Assembly (NCBI RefSeq): GCF_032854445.1
Contig: NC_088307.1
Span: 15,452,017 to 15,516,016, forward strand
From: Liolophura sinensis
Lineage: Eukaryota; Mollusca; Polyplacophora; Chitonida; Chitonidae
DNA: 64,000 nt
Direction: 5' to 3'
In this document: positions 55,801 to 64,000 of the stretch, piece after piece
How positions within the stretch are numbered: the stretch's first letter is position 1
How the letters are laid out: each line of letters opens with the position of its first letter
Notes under the pieces: model-generated
What the model saw: only the letters and a program-made list of their open reading frames with translations
Database searches by the model: none
What the model was told of the DNA's origin: nothing
Program-made: the position numbers and the translations under genes

Positions 55801-58800
55801 CTTTCTGGGATGTGCTAGGCCCTATCCTGCTGGACGTTGCCAACGAGGCTTTTGAGCAGGGTGAGTTAACCGATTCAATGCAGGAGGCTCTTGTCAGGCT
55901 CGTTCACAAGCGGGGGCTAAAAGAGGACCTGCGGAATTGGAGGCCGATTTCACTCTTGTGTGCCGATTATAAGATCATTACGAAGGCGCTAACCCGCAGA
56001 CTTGGATCCGTGATGGGCCTTGTTGTTCACAGTGATCAGACCTGTTCTGTGCCAGGGAGGTCAATCCTCACCAATAGCTTCCTTGTTCGGGACCTTATAG
56101 AGCTGGTCGAACACGAGGATATCGAGGCGGCAATAATAAGCCTTGATAACGAGAAGGCTTTTGATCGTTTGGAATGGGCTTTTATGCACAAAGTCTTGGA
56201 GCGGATGGGGTTCGGGCCTGTTTTTTGTAAATGGATCCGGCTTCTTTACAAGTCTCCTGTTAGTCGTGTAATGGTGAATGGTTTTATAGGTGACCCTGTT
56301 CTCCTCGAGCGTGGAGTTCGCCAGGGCTGTCCTCTGTCTCCCCTGCTTTACGTTCTGGCCGCAGAGGTTCTTGGGGTGGTTGTGAGGTCTTCTGACATGA
56401 AGGGAGTGAGAGTCCCTGATGTCGAAGAACCGATCAAAATCTCCCAGTATGCCGACGACGCATCTCTCTTCGTTGGAGATGATGAAGACTTCCACATTGC
56501 TGAGGCGATCTTGAGCAAGTACCAGAAAGCGTCTGGCTGCAAAGTCAACAGATCCAAGTCAAAAGGGTTATTCGTGGGTGCTTGGAAGGGTCGAGCTGAT
56601 ACTCCTTTGGGTATTGAATGGTCACAAGATCACGTCAAAGTCTTGGGGGTAAAACAAGGTGCAAAAAACGCGGCTTCTGTTAACTGGAATGACCGCATCC
56701 AGAAGGTCGGCAGCACCCTCAAGGGGTGGAGCAAGAGAGGACTAAGCATTGTTGGGCGAGTCCTTGTGTTAAACTTGCTGGCAATGTCGAAATTGTGGTA
56801 TGTTGCCTCAGTTTTTGACTTGCCGGCGGATAAGGAGAACACATTAGTTGGGATGTGTCGGGATTTTTTGTGGAAGAGTAAAAAGCCTCTGGTCTCTTCC
56901 AAAGTTTGTACCCTCCCCAAGGCAAGTGGAGGTCTAGGCCTCGTAGATATCCCCAAGAAGGTTCAGTCCTTAAAGCTGGCTTTTTTGGAGCGGCTTATGT
57001 TGAGTTCGTCTCGGTGGGCTCAGGTAGGCCGGAGGCTTGTGGCGTCGAAAAGTGAACCCCACGCTGTGGTTGATTTTTTCCGGCTGCTTAAAGCTGAAAA
57101 CCTTCTTTAAGCTGAAACGGACTGAGGCTGATCCGGTTTCGTGGCAGGAAGCTCTGGATCAGCCTTTGTATGGAAATTCCCTAATTTTGGGAGAGGGTGG
57201 AAGACCTTTGATGCCTGGTAAGACGGCCACGCCCAGTATCCGGCGATTGTCGGATATTGTGGATGGAGGCACCAGAATGTGGCTGGTCTTGGAGTCCGTC
57301 AATTGGCGTCACCTAGCAGCTGTGCGAAGGGCAATACCGAAGACATGGTTCAATCTGCCGGATACTGTAACGAATTCCAGCCGGACGAGGTATCAAGTTA
57401 ATCAACAGTCCCTTTCTCAGCTTTCCTCCAGGAGATGGTATCAGATCCTTCTGGTGGACAACGACGTAACCCCCGCCGGAGTCCAGAAGTGGCAACAGTT
57501 GGGTTCGGTGCCATCGTCCTGGAGGAACTTGTTTTTATCGCTCTGGAAGTCTGGGGTAGACAACCGAGCTAAGGAGGCAGTTTGGCTGCTGTGGCACAGA
57601 CAGTGGTGGGTCGGGCATAAGTTAGTCCGAGCAGGACTGTCTGCATCTGCCGACTGTCCTTTGTGCTCGTCTCAGGACGAGACCGTAGAACACCTTGTGT
57701 GGCATTGCCAGGTTGCGTCCAGCATGTGGCAGATGTTGGAACGGACAATTGGGCGCCTCCTTGGACGAGGGTTCTCGTTAAGCCTGGAAGATGTTTTGTG
57801 GGGGGACTTGAGACAAGTTCCGCCTTCATTGAAACCGGTCGTCAGAGATCAAATGTTTCTTTGTATATGGTCAATTTGGAGGCATCGGTGCTACGTGGTA
57901 GCACACAATCACATGATCGACCATCTTAAGGTGGTGCCCAGCCTTTTCCACAGGGACCTGCAGTACCACTTGCTGACTGTTTTTGAACGACATCGCAGGC
58001 TGGGAAAGTTGGCGACATTTAAGACCACCTGGTGTCGCAATTCTATTCTTTGCGTTCTGCGGAACGGCAGGCCCGTTGTCCAATTTTAATTTCGCAATTG
58101 TTCGTGACCTGGTGTCATAACTTCACGTTTTCAGCAGTTCCGCCTATTCTGAGGCGGAAGTTTTACTGTTAATTTTAATGGATATTTGTTTCTTGTGTCT
58201 GTCCTGGCTCTATCTGTCTGCCGGTTGTGACGTTTTAGTCATATAATGATGGGCTGGTCCTGTCAGTAAGGATGTAGGTATGTTTTACATACTGCGGACA
58301 GATTTGGTTCTGTTTTCCCACAGCCTAGATTGCTGTGGCGTACAAAAAAAAAAAAAAAAAAAAAGATAGATAGATTGATTGAAACTTACGTAATAACGGT
58401 ATCGTCTCTGACGTAGTCGGCATTTCCTGAGACAGCATCAACATGAAAACGGTTTGAGTCAACAGTGACGTCACGGATAGAGATACCTTCTCTCCAGACG
58501 CAGGGGGCAGACAGAAAGACAAAATGGCGACCAGTGCGATGAGAACTGTTGGGAAAATGATATTGAAAAGGTAATATGTGGGACGCCGTTCGAGAACAAC
58601 GGCGAAGGAAACTTCCACGAAGACGTCGTTATTGTGATCGTACTCATTTTCCTCTCGCGTTGCTATCAAACTCATTAAGTCCCATTCTCCATTGTTAATG
58701 TAATTTTTCATGTCACCCGAGCTGCTGGTCGACCAGATGTCTATGTCCTTCTTCGTGTACACCCAGGAAGCAAACGTGAGTGTACACGTCTGATGATCGA

Positions 58801-61800
58801 ATGGGAAGTTTGCCATGTTGATTTTACAAGTAGCGTCGATCATGGCAGGGAAATTATAGTTGATTTTTCCATCCGAGTGAAGTCGTGCGGCATACTCTAA
58901 CATCTTGTGCAAAGGCTTGGTTGTCCTGGGAAATATTGAGACGATATGTACTCAGTTTTACAGCGAGATGACAAATTCGGCAACTGTCATACCACATGTT
59001 AAAAAAAAGAAAGCAGTAAACCAGATGTGTATATGCATCAATAAACCATCCAACATAAAGTTTCAAAAGCGCACTTTTTTATTTGTAGGAGGTTGTATAA
59101 CCTAGATTTGGCAGTTCAAAGTGAGATAATGCTAAGCCATGTTATCAGTTTTAACCAGGCGCAAGTAATTCTTTAAATGGAGAACATTTATTACGTCACA
59201 CGAATTCTGCAAAAATTGGCTGGGACTCTTTCCACCCGTCTAAAGCAAGGCTATATCATCATGTTGTCTTTGTTTTTAGACTGGCCGGATAGCACAGTTG
59301 GTAGAGCGTCCGCTTCGGAACCGGTAGATCCAGGATCAATCCTTGGTCGAGTCACACCTAAGACTTTAAAAGAGGAAGTTGTAACTTCCTCGCTTGGCGT
59401 TCAGCATGAAGGGGATAGTGCAACGACTGGTTGACCCGTATCAGTATAATGGCTCGGGCGGGGCGGCTTACTTGCCTTCGGTAAGTCGTCTCAGTGATGC
59501 AGCACTAAATAAAAGAGCGGTGGAAATCCGTCCTGCAACAAGGAGGCACATTACACGTGCATGCACCCTAATGATTCCTTCGTCGTCATATGACTGAAAA
59601 ATTGTTGAGTACGACGTTAAACCCCAAGCACTCACTCACTCACTCTTTGTTTTTAAAGATAATGGAATTTGACATGGATGGCTATGATTGATTTACAGGG
59701 CGGCGATTAGGTATATGGTTGGAGGAAGTTAGAAAACAGGCAGTAACCCGCCACTTTGAGCAAAGTACCTAACAATATCCTGGTTCCAAGCCGCAGCCTG
59801 CACTAGTGGTAACGGAACGATGGGTTGCAGTGACAACAACTCTTTATGCGATAGTCTGTTTCATTTAACTTGTGGAATAAGTATTCACATCACTCATACT
59901 CATTGCAAAAATTGCCTTTAGCCAGAGACAAATAACACGACAAGTTCTACACATTGATAAGTTGGACATCCATATAAGAAAATGCAAACTGAAATTCTTT
60001 CGTAACCATAAGATCACCTAAACATGTTTTCGACATTAAAACCCCATTTGTCTCGGGTGACGTCAAAATTATTAAACAAACCAGGGCATGTCCAATAATG
60101 GGCGGAGTAAAGTGTGTTTTGACAGTGATACCAGTTACCTTAACTATGATCGACTTTTCTTTTATCCCTGTTTCTGACACAGCAATAAGTGAAATTGTTT
60201 TCAAGTTTCAATATAATCTAACCTTAATAAAGAAGTGAGTGATTGGTAGGGGTGTAACGTCGTCATGCGGTGCAGATATTGTGCCTCCTTGTTGCAGGAC
60301 GGATTTCCAACGCTCTTTATTTTATCTCTTGTGGCTAGATGTTCTCACGGTGGTTGCTAAGTAGACCAGCTTTCATCGCAACGTAATTGCGAGAGTAACG
60401 GAGACAGACAGTCCCAAATGTCTCCCCATTAAAACTTCCCTAGCATAGATCGATGTCAATCGAACGTTCCTGTAAATTAACCAACCTGTTTCTTAGGTTG
60501 GCGTAACCCAAAATAATCCATGACAATCATAACAAACTGACAAAAAGAACATTTTCTGGGTCTACCCTACTGCCGCCGCCATCTCGACCTGTGTATTATA
60601 TTCGTGTGATCTATGTGACCACTCAAAATGTCTGTCAAAGGGGATACTCCCCTGGCCATACATCTGTCTGCATTTAGGCTGATGAAGGTCGTGACCTCAA
60701 GTCTTGTTAACGCAGAATAATGGAGGTAAGTTCACTAACTGCCATGGTATATATATATATGTTAAGAAACTGTTGTTATTTTCATGTTACTGCCATGAAC
60801 CCTATTGGTTTGGCGAGTCTCTCAACAGGTTAGCAAATTACAGAGATCACACGGTTGACGGCAATTTATGCTTGGGAAGTAACTCCGCAACTAAAAGGTG
60901 TTTAGTTTTAGATGTTAGGGAATTCTGTAATAAAAATACAGTCTAGTCTACTCGCGGGGAAGAGGTGTAGGCTTTGTTAATGCGTGTAGTTTGCTGTATC
61001 CGTGATGGGTGCAGCTGTTGAAAACTAATGTCTCTCCAAACCATTGCCAAGCAAGACACCGGTTTTATACAATAACTATCACGTGACCCGATGCGATTCT
61101 TCTTCTCAAAAACAAGCTTATGGGTAACATTATTATATTAGAAAAGGTATACTAACTACATTTACAACTTAGAATTGGCAGGAAGGTAACCAAAGAGCTC
61201 GCCTGTATGAGACACATGGCTGCAGAACTTCAGATCATTACATGAAAAACTGAAATCGTGAATTTGGTAATTCACAATAAATTAACATGCTCACAGAGCC
61301 CCTTGTGTCAATATGCTTTCTATACATGTAAAACTGCAGGTCAATACATACAATATTTTTTAAGATACAAATCGTAATATTCTGTGTAACATTGATTCTA
61401 ATGCACAATATACTGGAATTTAGTAATTTACAGTATTTAATGCACACACCCAATCAACGATGGAATATCCCCCTCGAGTTATTATGCTTTACATGTGTGC
61501 AAACCCTAAGCTCAATACTTGTAGTATTTTTTCAAATATCACCCTTAACATTTTGTTTAGCAGTGCTTTCTCTACCATTGAACGACGACGCCGATGCGTG
61601 ATTGTGCGGCATAAGTACGCCTGTACTTTATACAGGCGAGCTAATAATATGGACGTCCAACATATCGATATATAAAGCTTGTGGTGTTAGGTGTCAACGA
61701 CGAAAGTGATGACTGATTTTACTCAAAGATGAATATAGGCGACAAGTTGACAGAAACTCTCCAGAACGAGCCAGCTTGGTCCCGCTCGATTATTCTCTCT

Positions 61801-62342
61801 TTGCTATACTGTCTTAACATATATATGTGTATCGTCGGACACAATATCAATGTTGAACACAGTTAAAATGTCGTTAAAAAATAGAGACAAATAACTTTCA
61901 GCTTTTCGTGTAAAGACACGATCGTTAACAAGAACATAGTGAATAAATCATGCTTTCAATAGCTAGTAGCAATTGCAAAACTTTGGTACTTTCAGCTGTT
62001 CGTGTAAAGACACGATCGTTAAACAAGAACATAGTGAATAAATCATGCTTTCAATAGCTACTAGCAATTGCAAAACTTTGGTAGCGACAATATTTCTTCA
62101 TTTGGCATGAAACCCGAATCAAACAAATAAAATAAATAAATTTACGAGAGACCAAATGTCGCACGTCACAGTGGACTATTTTGTTTCGCTTGTCACTTTT
62201 CCGTGTGAGCAATTCCGGGGAAAAGTTTCACTTACCCCTCGTATACTGTGACATCAGGTATCCACAGCAACTCGGCTGAAACTGACAAGTTATTTATTCC
62301 CCATACATCTGGGTCCCAGGTCAGTCGGCAATCTGCCCATGT
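48406..62342 (-). CDS. Nicotinic acetylcholine receptor-like cys-loop subunit (partial)
   Basis: Four minus-strand exons (62342-62236, 58925-58390, 49984-49785, 48828-48406) join in phase and cover the second half of the extracellular domain, TM1-TM4 and the stop. The cys-loop has 13 residues between cysteines and the FPFD motif (CKINMANFPFDHQTC). TM1 begins YYLFNIIFPTVLIALVAILS, TM2 contains GEKVSLSVTSLLTQTVFMLM (GEK typical of cation channels), TM3 YFAVILCVVSVSTILTIFVL, TM4 DRIFFLICFTGFLVTSIILF. The loop C region lacks vicinal cysteines, so this is a non-alpha-like subunit. Role by family: ligand-gated ion channel of the plasma membrane; the ligand is not provable here. The 5' exons lie right of 62342, probably outside the window. 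Confidence 0.88.
49785..49984 (-). CDS. Receptor exon C: TM3 and start of loop
   Basis: Acceptor CCTTCAATACAG. Encodes TM3 and LNLHYRGIHEKHVPPTVRKL. Two donors keep phase 0: ATG|GTAAAC at 49785 (chosen) and CAA|GTTAGC at 49743, which would add 14 residues. Confidence 0.85.
50188..50330. repeat. CATA/CGTA microsatellite
   Basis: About 35 tetranucleotide units, mostly CATA with interspersed CGTA and CATG. Gives artefactual YIHTYIHTY and VCMYVCMY frames. Confidence 0.97.
50474..52007 (+). mobile_element. Tc1/mariner transposon, near 1.5 kb
   Basis: Inverted ends AACTCTGTCATAAAAGAAAC (from 50476) and, read inward from 52005, AACTCTGTCAAAAAAGAAAC, each flanked by TA (50474-50475 and 52006-52007), the Tc1 target duplication. 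The outer ATG and CAT flanks also pair. The right end abuts an AT microsatellite. Sits in the TM2-TM3 intron of the receptor gene in opposite orientation. Confidence 0.95.
50805..51812 (+). CDS. Tc1-type DD34E transposase, intact frame
   Basis: 335 residues from MPRLSAADRNIAIGRLQAGE. I chose ATG 50805 because the upstream in-frame start at 50733 lies in leader sequence and the family starts here. N-terminal helix-turn-helix DNA-binding region (about 1-110) with GRPRSGRPR linker. Catalytic triad: Asp in WFSDEFRF, Asp in LFQQDNARRH, Glu in DLNPIEHLWD, with 34 residues between the last two (DD34E). The GGGSVMVWGAI box is present. Length and motifs match complete Tc1 transposases; no internal stop or frameshift. 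Cut-and-paste mobility is the family function; activity of this copy is not shown. Confidence 0.93.
   Translation: MPRLSAADRNIAIGRLQAGESFGTFARHLSVHKTTISRLWSRYNNFNSTNGRPRSGRPRIMTPLQDRYIRVLHLRNRHALPTVTATQIPGLRRVSAQTIRNRLKEAGLLACRPVVEPVLRPLHRRLRLRWCNNVRIWTLRNWRRIWFSDEFRFLLTRHDGRQRVCRRRHERFAPICVRQVDRFGGGSVMVWGAISYNQKSDLVIVPGNLTAQRYINHVLQPHLLPIIDRQTQLFQQDNARRHTARATMNFLQDSNVNVLPWPSKSSDLNPIEHLWDTLDRHVRQRQPPPQTLQQLAVALQEEWRAIPQERIRRLIRSCPRRCRAVNAARGGHTKY
52009..52058. repeat. AT dinucleotide microsatellite
   Basis: About 25 AT repeats touching the right end of the Tc1 element. Confidence 0.97.
52150..52290. repeat. AT then GATA/GAGATA microsatellite
   Basis: TA repeats to about 52187, then GATA and AGAGATA repeats to about 52290. 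The same GATA motif reappears right of the LINE poly(A) (GATAGATAGATTGATTG at 58366). Confidence 0.95.
52788..52825. repeat. 38-T homopolymer in LINE leader
   Basis: Uninterrupted T run 14 bp upstream of the ORF1 start codon. Its length may be affected by sequencing error. Confidence 0.9.
52840..54351 (+). CDS. LINE ORF1 protein with CCHC zinc knuckles
   Basis: 503 residues. The N-terminal half is an RNA-binding-like region (VHVTGDLWNVTVANEEVKQK). At about 165-200 are two CCHC knuckles: CHLCQATDHFKNDC and CLICKQEGHFQKNC. From about 200 to 340 it is dominated by Asp, Glu, Asn and Gly (DEDDIAVAMDDSGNKDDEDM). The C-terminus is basic (ARKAALYKKSRKTKLK). By family it is the nucleic-acid chaperone that packages LINE RNA. 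Ends 7 nt before the ORF2 start. The frame is intact. Confidence 0.9.
   Translation: MAFRIKRPLSLKLRIKGNIKAIEVYHGLQERIGSGPKVLRGLVHVTGDLWNVTVANEEVKQKLLNEDLVLNGVNCPVYEVEQSRTLVKVKSPYEIPDERIGAALKQFGTVHSVERECYLFDRTLQNGVRRIWMSNISSTIPEAIWVGASFRLPVWYRGQVRACHLCQATDHFKNDCPLRNKCLICKQEGHFQKNCPQDLDTESSDNGTSSGDEDDIAVAMDDSGNKDDEDMNNDDHDNEQGDNDRKVDSDDDMDDSNEAEDDCEMVNGDTDGGQESSNDVVGNDDKNEVNEAEDGNDKDAMDNGKDGLEGGSNEGGKEEENDVDKNANDGISSVSSQVQQEEVSLSFTKPLVPYSSTGQSPEQDSSQDLWSQSFTFSQPVAKQDINESLWSTASEAIFVDTSKDQVSGIEASGSVIPMDDTTSEKEDSVPGEDLDESMPAYANDQGEVLVPVSTSLGVHYRTMRRDSKIEKVRKQRKVIYLSQEDFAARKAALYKKSRKTKLK
54359..58089 (+). pseudogene. LINE ORF2: endonuclease-RT, two frameshifts
   Basis: ATG at 54359 (MALNVVSLNCQGLLSDWKQF) opens an exonuclease/endonuclease/phosphatase domain with FLQETHF, LAGDFNCVL and MSDHTMV. 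The frame breaks near 55140-55160. The next frame to about 57100 carries the reverse transcriptase: NWRPISLLCADYKI, NEKAFDRLEW, RQGCPLSPLLYVLAAE and catalytic QYADDASLFV. A second break near 57085-57105 leads into the C-terminal frame with a zf-RVT-like segment (VRAGLSASADCPLCSSQDET, VEHLVWHC), stop at 58087-58089. Domain order fits Tx1/L1-clade elements. Apart from the two shifts it looks young. Confidence 0.9.
58390..58925 (-). CDS. Receptor exon B: cys-loop, TM1, TM2
   Basis: Acceptor CAATATTTCCCAG, donor GTAAGTTTC just left of 58390. Carries the cys-loop, VLERRPTYYLF before TM1, TM2 and the TSETIPLL segment. 536 nt, phase 2 in, phase 1 out. The donor lies about 25 bp from the poly(A) end of a LINE. 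Confidence 0.9.
59267..59655 (+). mobile_element. SINE family A with target-site duplication
   Basis: Full-length copy from CTGGCCGGATAGCACAGTTG to a CACT-repeat tail, flanked by TCTTTGTTTTTA at 59267-59278 and 59644-59655. Very close to the family consensus. In the receptor intron between exons A and B. Confidence 0.93.
60240..60345 (-). mobile_element. SINE family A 3' fragment
   Basis: GTGTAACGTCGTCATGCGGT and GTGCCTCCTTGTTGCAGGAC are the reverse complement of the family A 3' region. Confidence 0.65.
61895..62084. repeat. Two-copy 94-bp tandem duplication
   Basis: The segment starting CTTTCAGCTTTTCGTGTAAA at 61895 is repeated from 61989 with a handful of differences. It ends about 150 bp downstream of receptor exon A. 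Confidence 0.9.
62236..62342 (-). CDS. Receptor exon A: ligand-binding domain
   Basis: Acceptor TTGTTACAG, donor GTAAGTG. Encodes TWADCRLTWDPDVWGINNLS and AELLWIPDVTVYEG, matching the W.D.RL.W and W.PD..LY segments of the family. Starts in phase 0, ends in phase 2. Confidence 0.85.
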
Positions 62343-64000
62343 CTGTAACAACGAGAGATACGGCTGATTTACTGGAAAGGTAATATTTTATTTGAATTGA
62401 CCTAGTTTGCCTGGTTTCCTGAGTCAAAAAAGGATGTTTTGTTTTAACGTGGTGGAGGTCTCCGTCGCGAGAAGATAACTAGTCCTTAGTGAATGGGTCG
62501 CTTGTTCAAACCCAACTTTCAGCTGTGGCTTTACGGTTATTCGACGGACAAAAAGCAACTAAAATTATGTAATTGCTCATCAGTTATGGTCATTACTTCC
62601 CTCGACATGTTTTTGTCATATTTCTGGATTTAGACTAGACAAATGCTTTCAACATGTCTCGTACTTGCGAGAATCACGGCATGTCTAAAATTGAGCAGTC
62701 GTCAGCATTTGGCATCTTTTCCCACCACAATATGACTGACTGAATGAATAATGATGGCTTAACGCTACTTTCGCAGTATTTCGGCAATATCGTGGCGCAA
62801 TATAACTGAAGCATGGTTAAAATAGCAGAGCAGAACAGATAACCCTTTTCTTCCCCTGTCGCATGTTTAGACGAGAGGAGACGAGGGCTTTCGTAAACAC
62901 GCGGTTAAATGGTGCGATTTTAAAGTAGTTAATGGACCGAGTATACATCTTGCACATTCGCTCCTGCCGACTGAACGCTGCAGTTAACAGCTACCGTAAA
63001 ATCTCGTCTTTCTGTCGCGTAAGTCTCCAAGGCTCCCACCATATGTTGCAGCTGTAGAAACACGCGCCGTTTTGATTTGCCGATTCGGTTTATTAAATGA
63101 TATAAACACAACTGCGATACATGCATACAGCGCATAGGATCAAACAATACATGTACTGTCTCCGATAAAAGCACTATAGCTCTACCTAAATTAAAATATG
63201 GCCACATAATCGAGAGCAATGTGTTGTATGTGATTCGCTATTCTACTCTGAAAATCAATCCGTTAATTAATCCGTTACCATGAATTTTTCATTGTCATGT
63301 GATACTGGAAGTATTCAGCGGTTCTACAAATTGACAGCTGTATAAGTAATGACAGCATAAAGCCATGCGGCACAGAAGCTTTCACCTACATAATACATTA
63401 TTCACAAATTGCCCAAAGTCAGAGGTATTAATTTAAAGCGCTACTTTGTACCAACAGGTGGCGCTCTTTCATGTAAACGTCAGCCTCTCCCATTTGTACT
63501 GACATGATTTGTCTCATTCTCATCAGATTCCGTGAGATCACTTGAGAACAAGCCACTGATGTGTGGAAGAGTTCGGCTTCCTGCAAAGGATATATCTAAT
63601 GAAGGCCTGATTAAGCTATATTTACATTCTCCTCAATAACTGCTTTTAACGGCTTTTAACCTGTTTTAATTTCCTTTCATTGCCAGACCAATAATTCGAA
63701 ATAATTCTTACATTCAGTTAAAAAATAACACAGAATACTTTGAATGAATGTAGGTGAATTCTGATTTGAGAAAAACATGAAACAAACAGAGAAAAACATC
63801 TCTGGAAATTAAGTCAAAGAAATACTCTTTTAAAGTGCCAGATCAAGGTATACCTACCACTTCTACCAATCGTTTGTATTAAGCTAGTGCATCTTTTATT
63901 ATTATTATTTCCACCTGCTTTGCTTGTTACGTCATCTTTTTTTTTGTCAAATTAAAGCAAAAGGAGTAAGCATGAAATATCCAGAATACAGAAAGTTTCC
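62343..64000. other. Presumed receptor intron, nothing recognised
   Basis: Upstream (minus-strand sense) of exon A. I could not find the expected exon for the start of the ligand-binding domain, so the missing N-terminal exons probably lie beyond the window. Confidence 0.5.

Larger units (their letters stand above)
52291..58365 (+). mobile_element. Tx1/L1-type non-LTR retrotransposon, ~6 kb
   Basis: GC-rich leader (from about 52470; the exact 5' end is uncertain back to 52291), ORF1 with zinc knuckles, ORF2 with endonuclease, reverse transcriptase and a zf-RVT-like region, 3' UTR, and a poly(A) run ending at about 58365. Antisense to the receptor gene, in its TM2-TM3 intron. GATA repeats on both sides suggest insertion into a GATA microsatellite. 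Two frameshifts in ORF2 make this copy defective. Confidence 0.9.

Noticed and set aside
63490-63585. Candidate upstream receptor exon on the minus strand after TTTGCAG (RTLPHISGLFSSDLTESDEN)
   Set aside because: One frame is open after a fair acceptor, but there is no convincing donor and no match to expected receptor sequence.

Overview
This is eukaryotic nuclear DNA from a metazoan, most likely a mollusc. It has long introns with GT/AG boundaries, several tRNA-derived SINE families of a type I associate with molluscan genomes, many minisatellites, a ~550-bp satellite and a dense load of transposable elements. The organism is inferred from repeat style and gene families, not from a marker gene. 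A 200-N assembly gap lies at 31602-31801.

Left half (about 6.8-25.7 kb, + strand): I assembled from its exons one gene for a secreted cysteine-rich CAP/CRISP-type protein (signal peptide, CAP domain, cysteine-rich hinge, C-terminal ShKT module). It has nine coding exons whose phases all fit, giving 843 nt (280 aa). Seven of its eight introns carry a different tandem-repeat array, and another array of 65/66-bp units fills 1-1690 upstream. Intron 4 holds an array whose unit copies the exon-4 splice donor, split by a MITE with TTAA flanks.

Middle (28.3-46.7 kb): a perfect GC-rich hairpin, a full SINE with target-site duplication, a broken Penelope-like element (RT plus GIY-YIG), then about 13 kb of a ~550-bp satellite arranged in opposite orientations around a hinge at ~35.76 kb, with a 2,198-bp higher-order repeat. 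Abutting the satellite is a compact, GC-rich Polinton/Maverick- or adintovirus-like element: three small ORFs (two probably membrane proteins), an rve-type integrase, and a convergent family-B DNA polymerase remnant missing its middle.

Right half (48.4-62.3 kb, - strand): the 3' portion of a nicotinic-acetylcholine-receptor-like cys-loop channel subunit, four exons from part of the ligand-binding domain to TM4; the 5' end lies beyond the window. Its large TM2-TM3 intron contains an apparently intact Tc1-type transposon and a ~6-kb Tx1/L1-type LINE, broken by two frameshifts, that ends about 25 bp from the splice donor of the TM1-TM2 exon.

Two host genes (a secreted CAP protein and an ion channel subunit) are therefore separated by about 20 kb of satellite and virus-like or mobile DNA. 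No rRNA, canonical tRNA gene or CRISPR array was seen.
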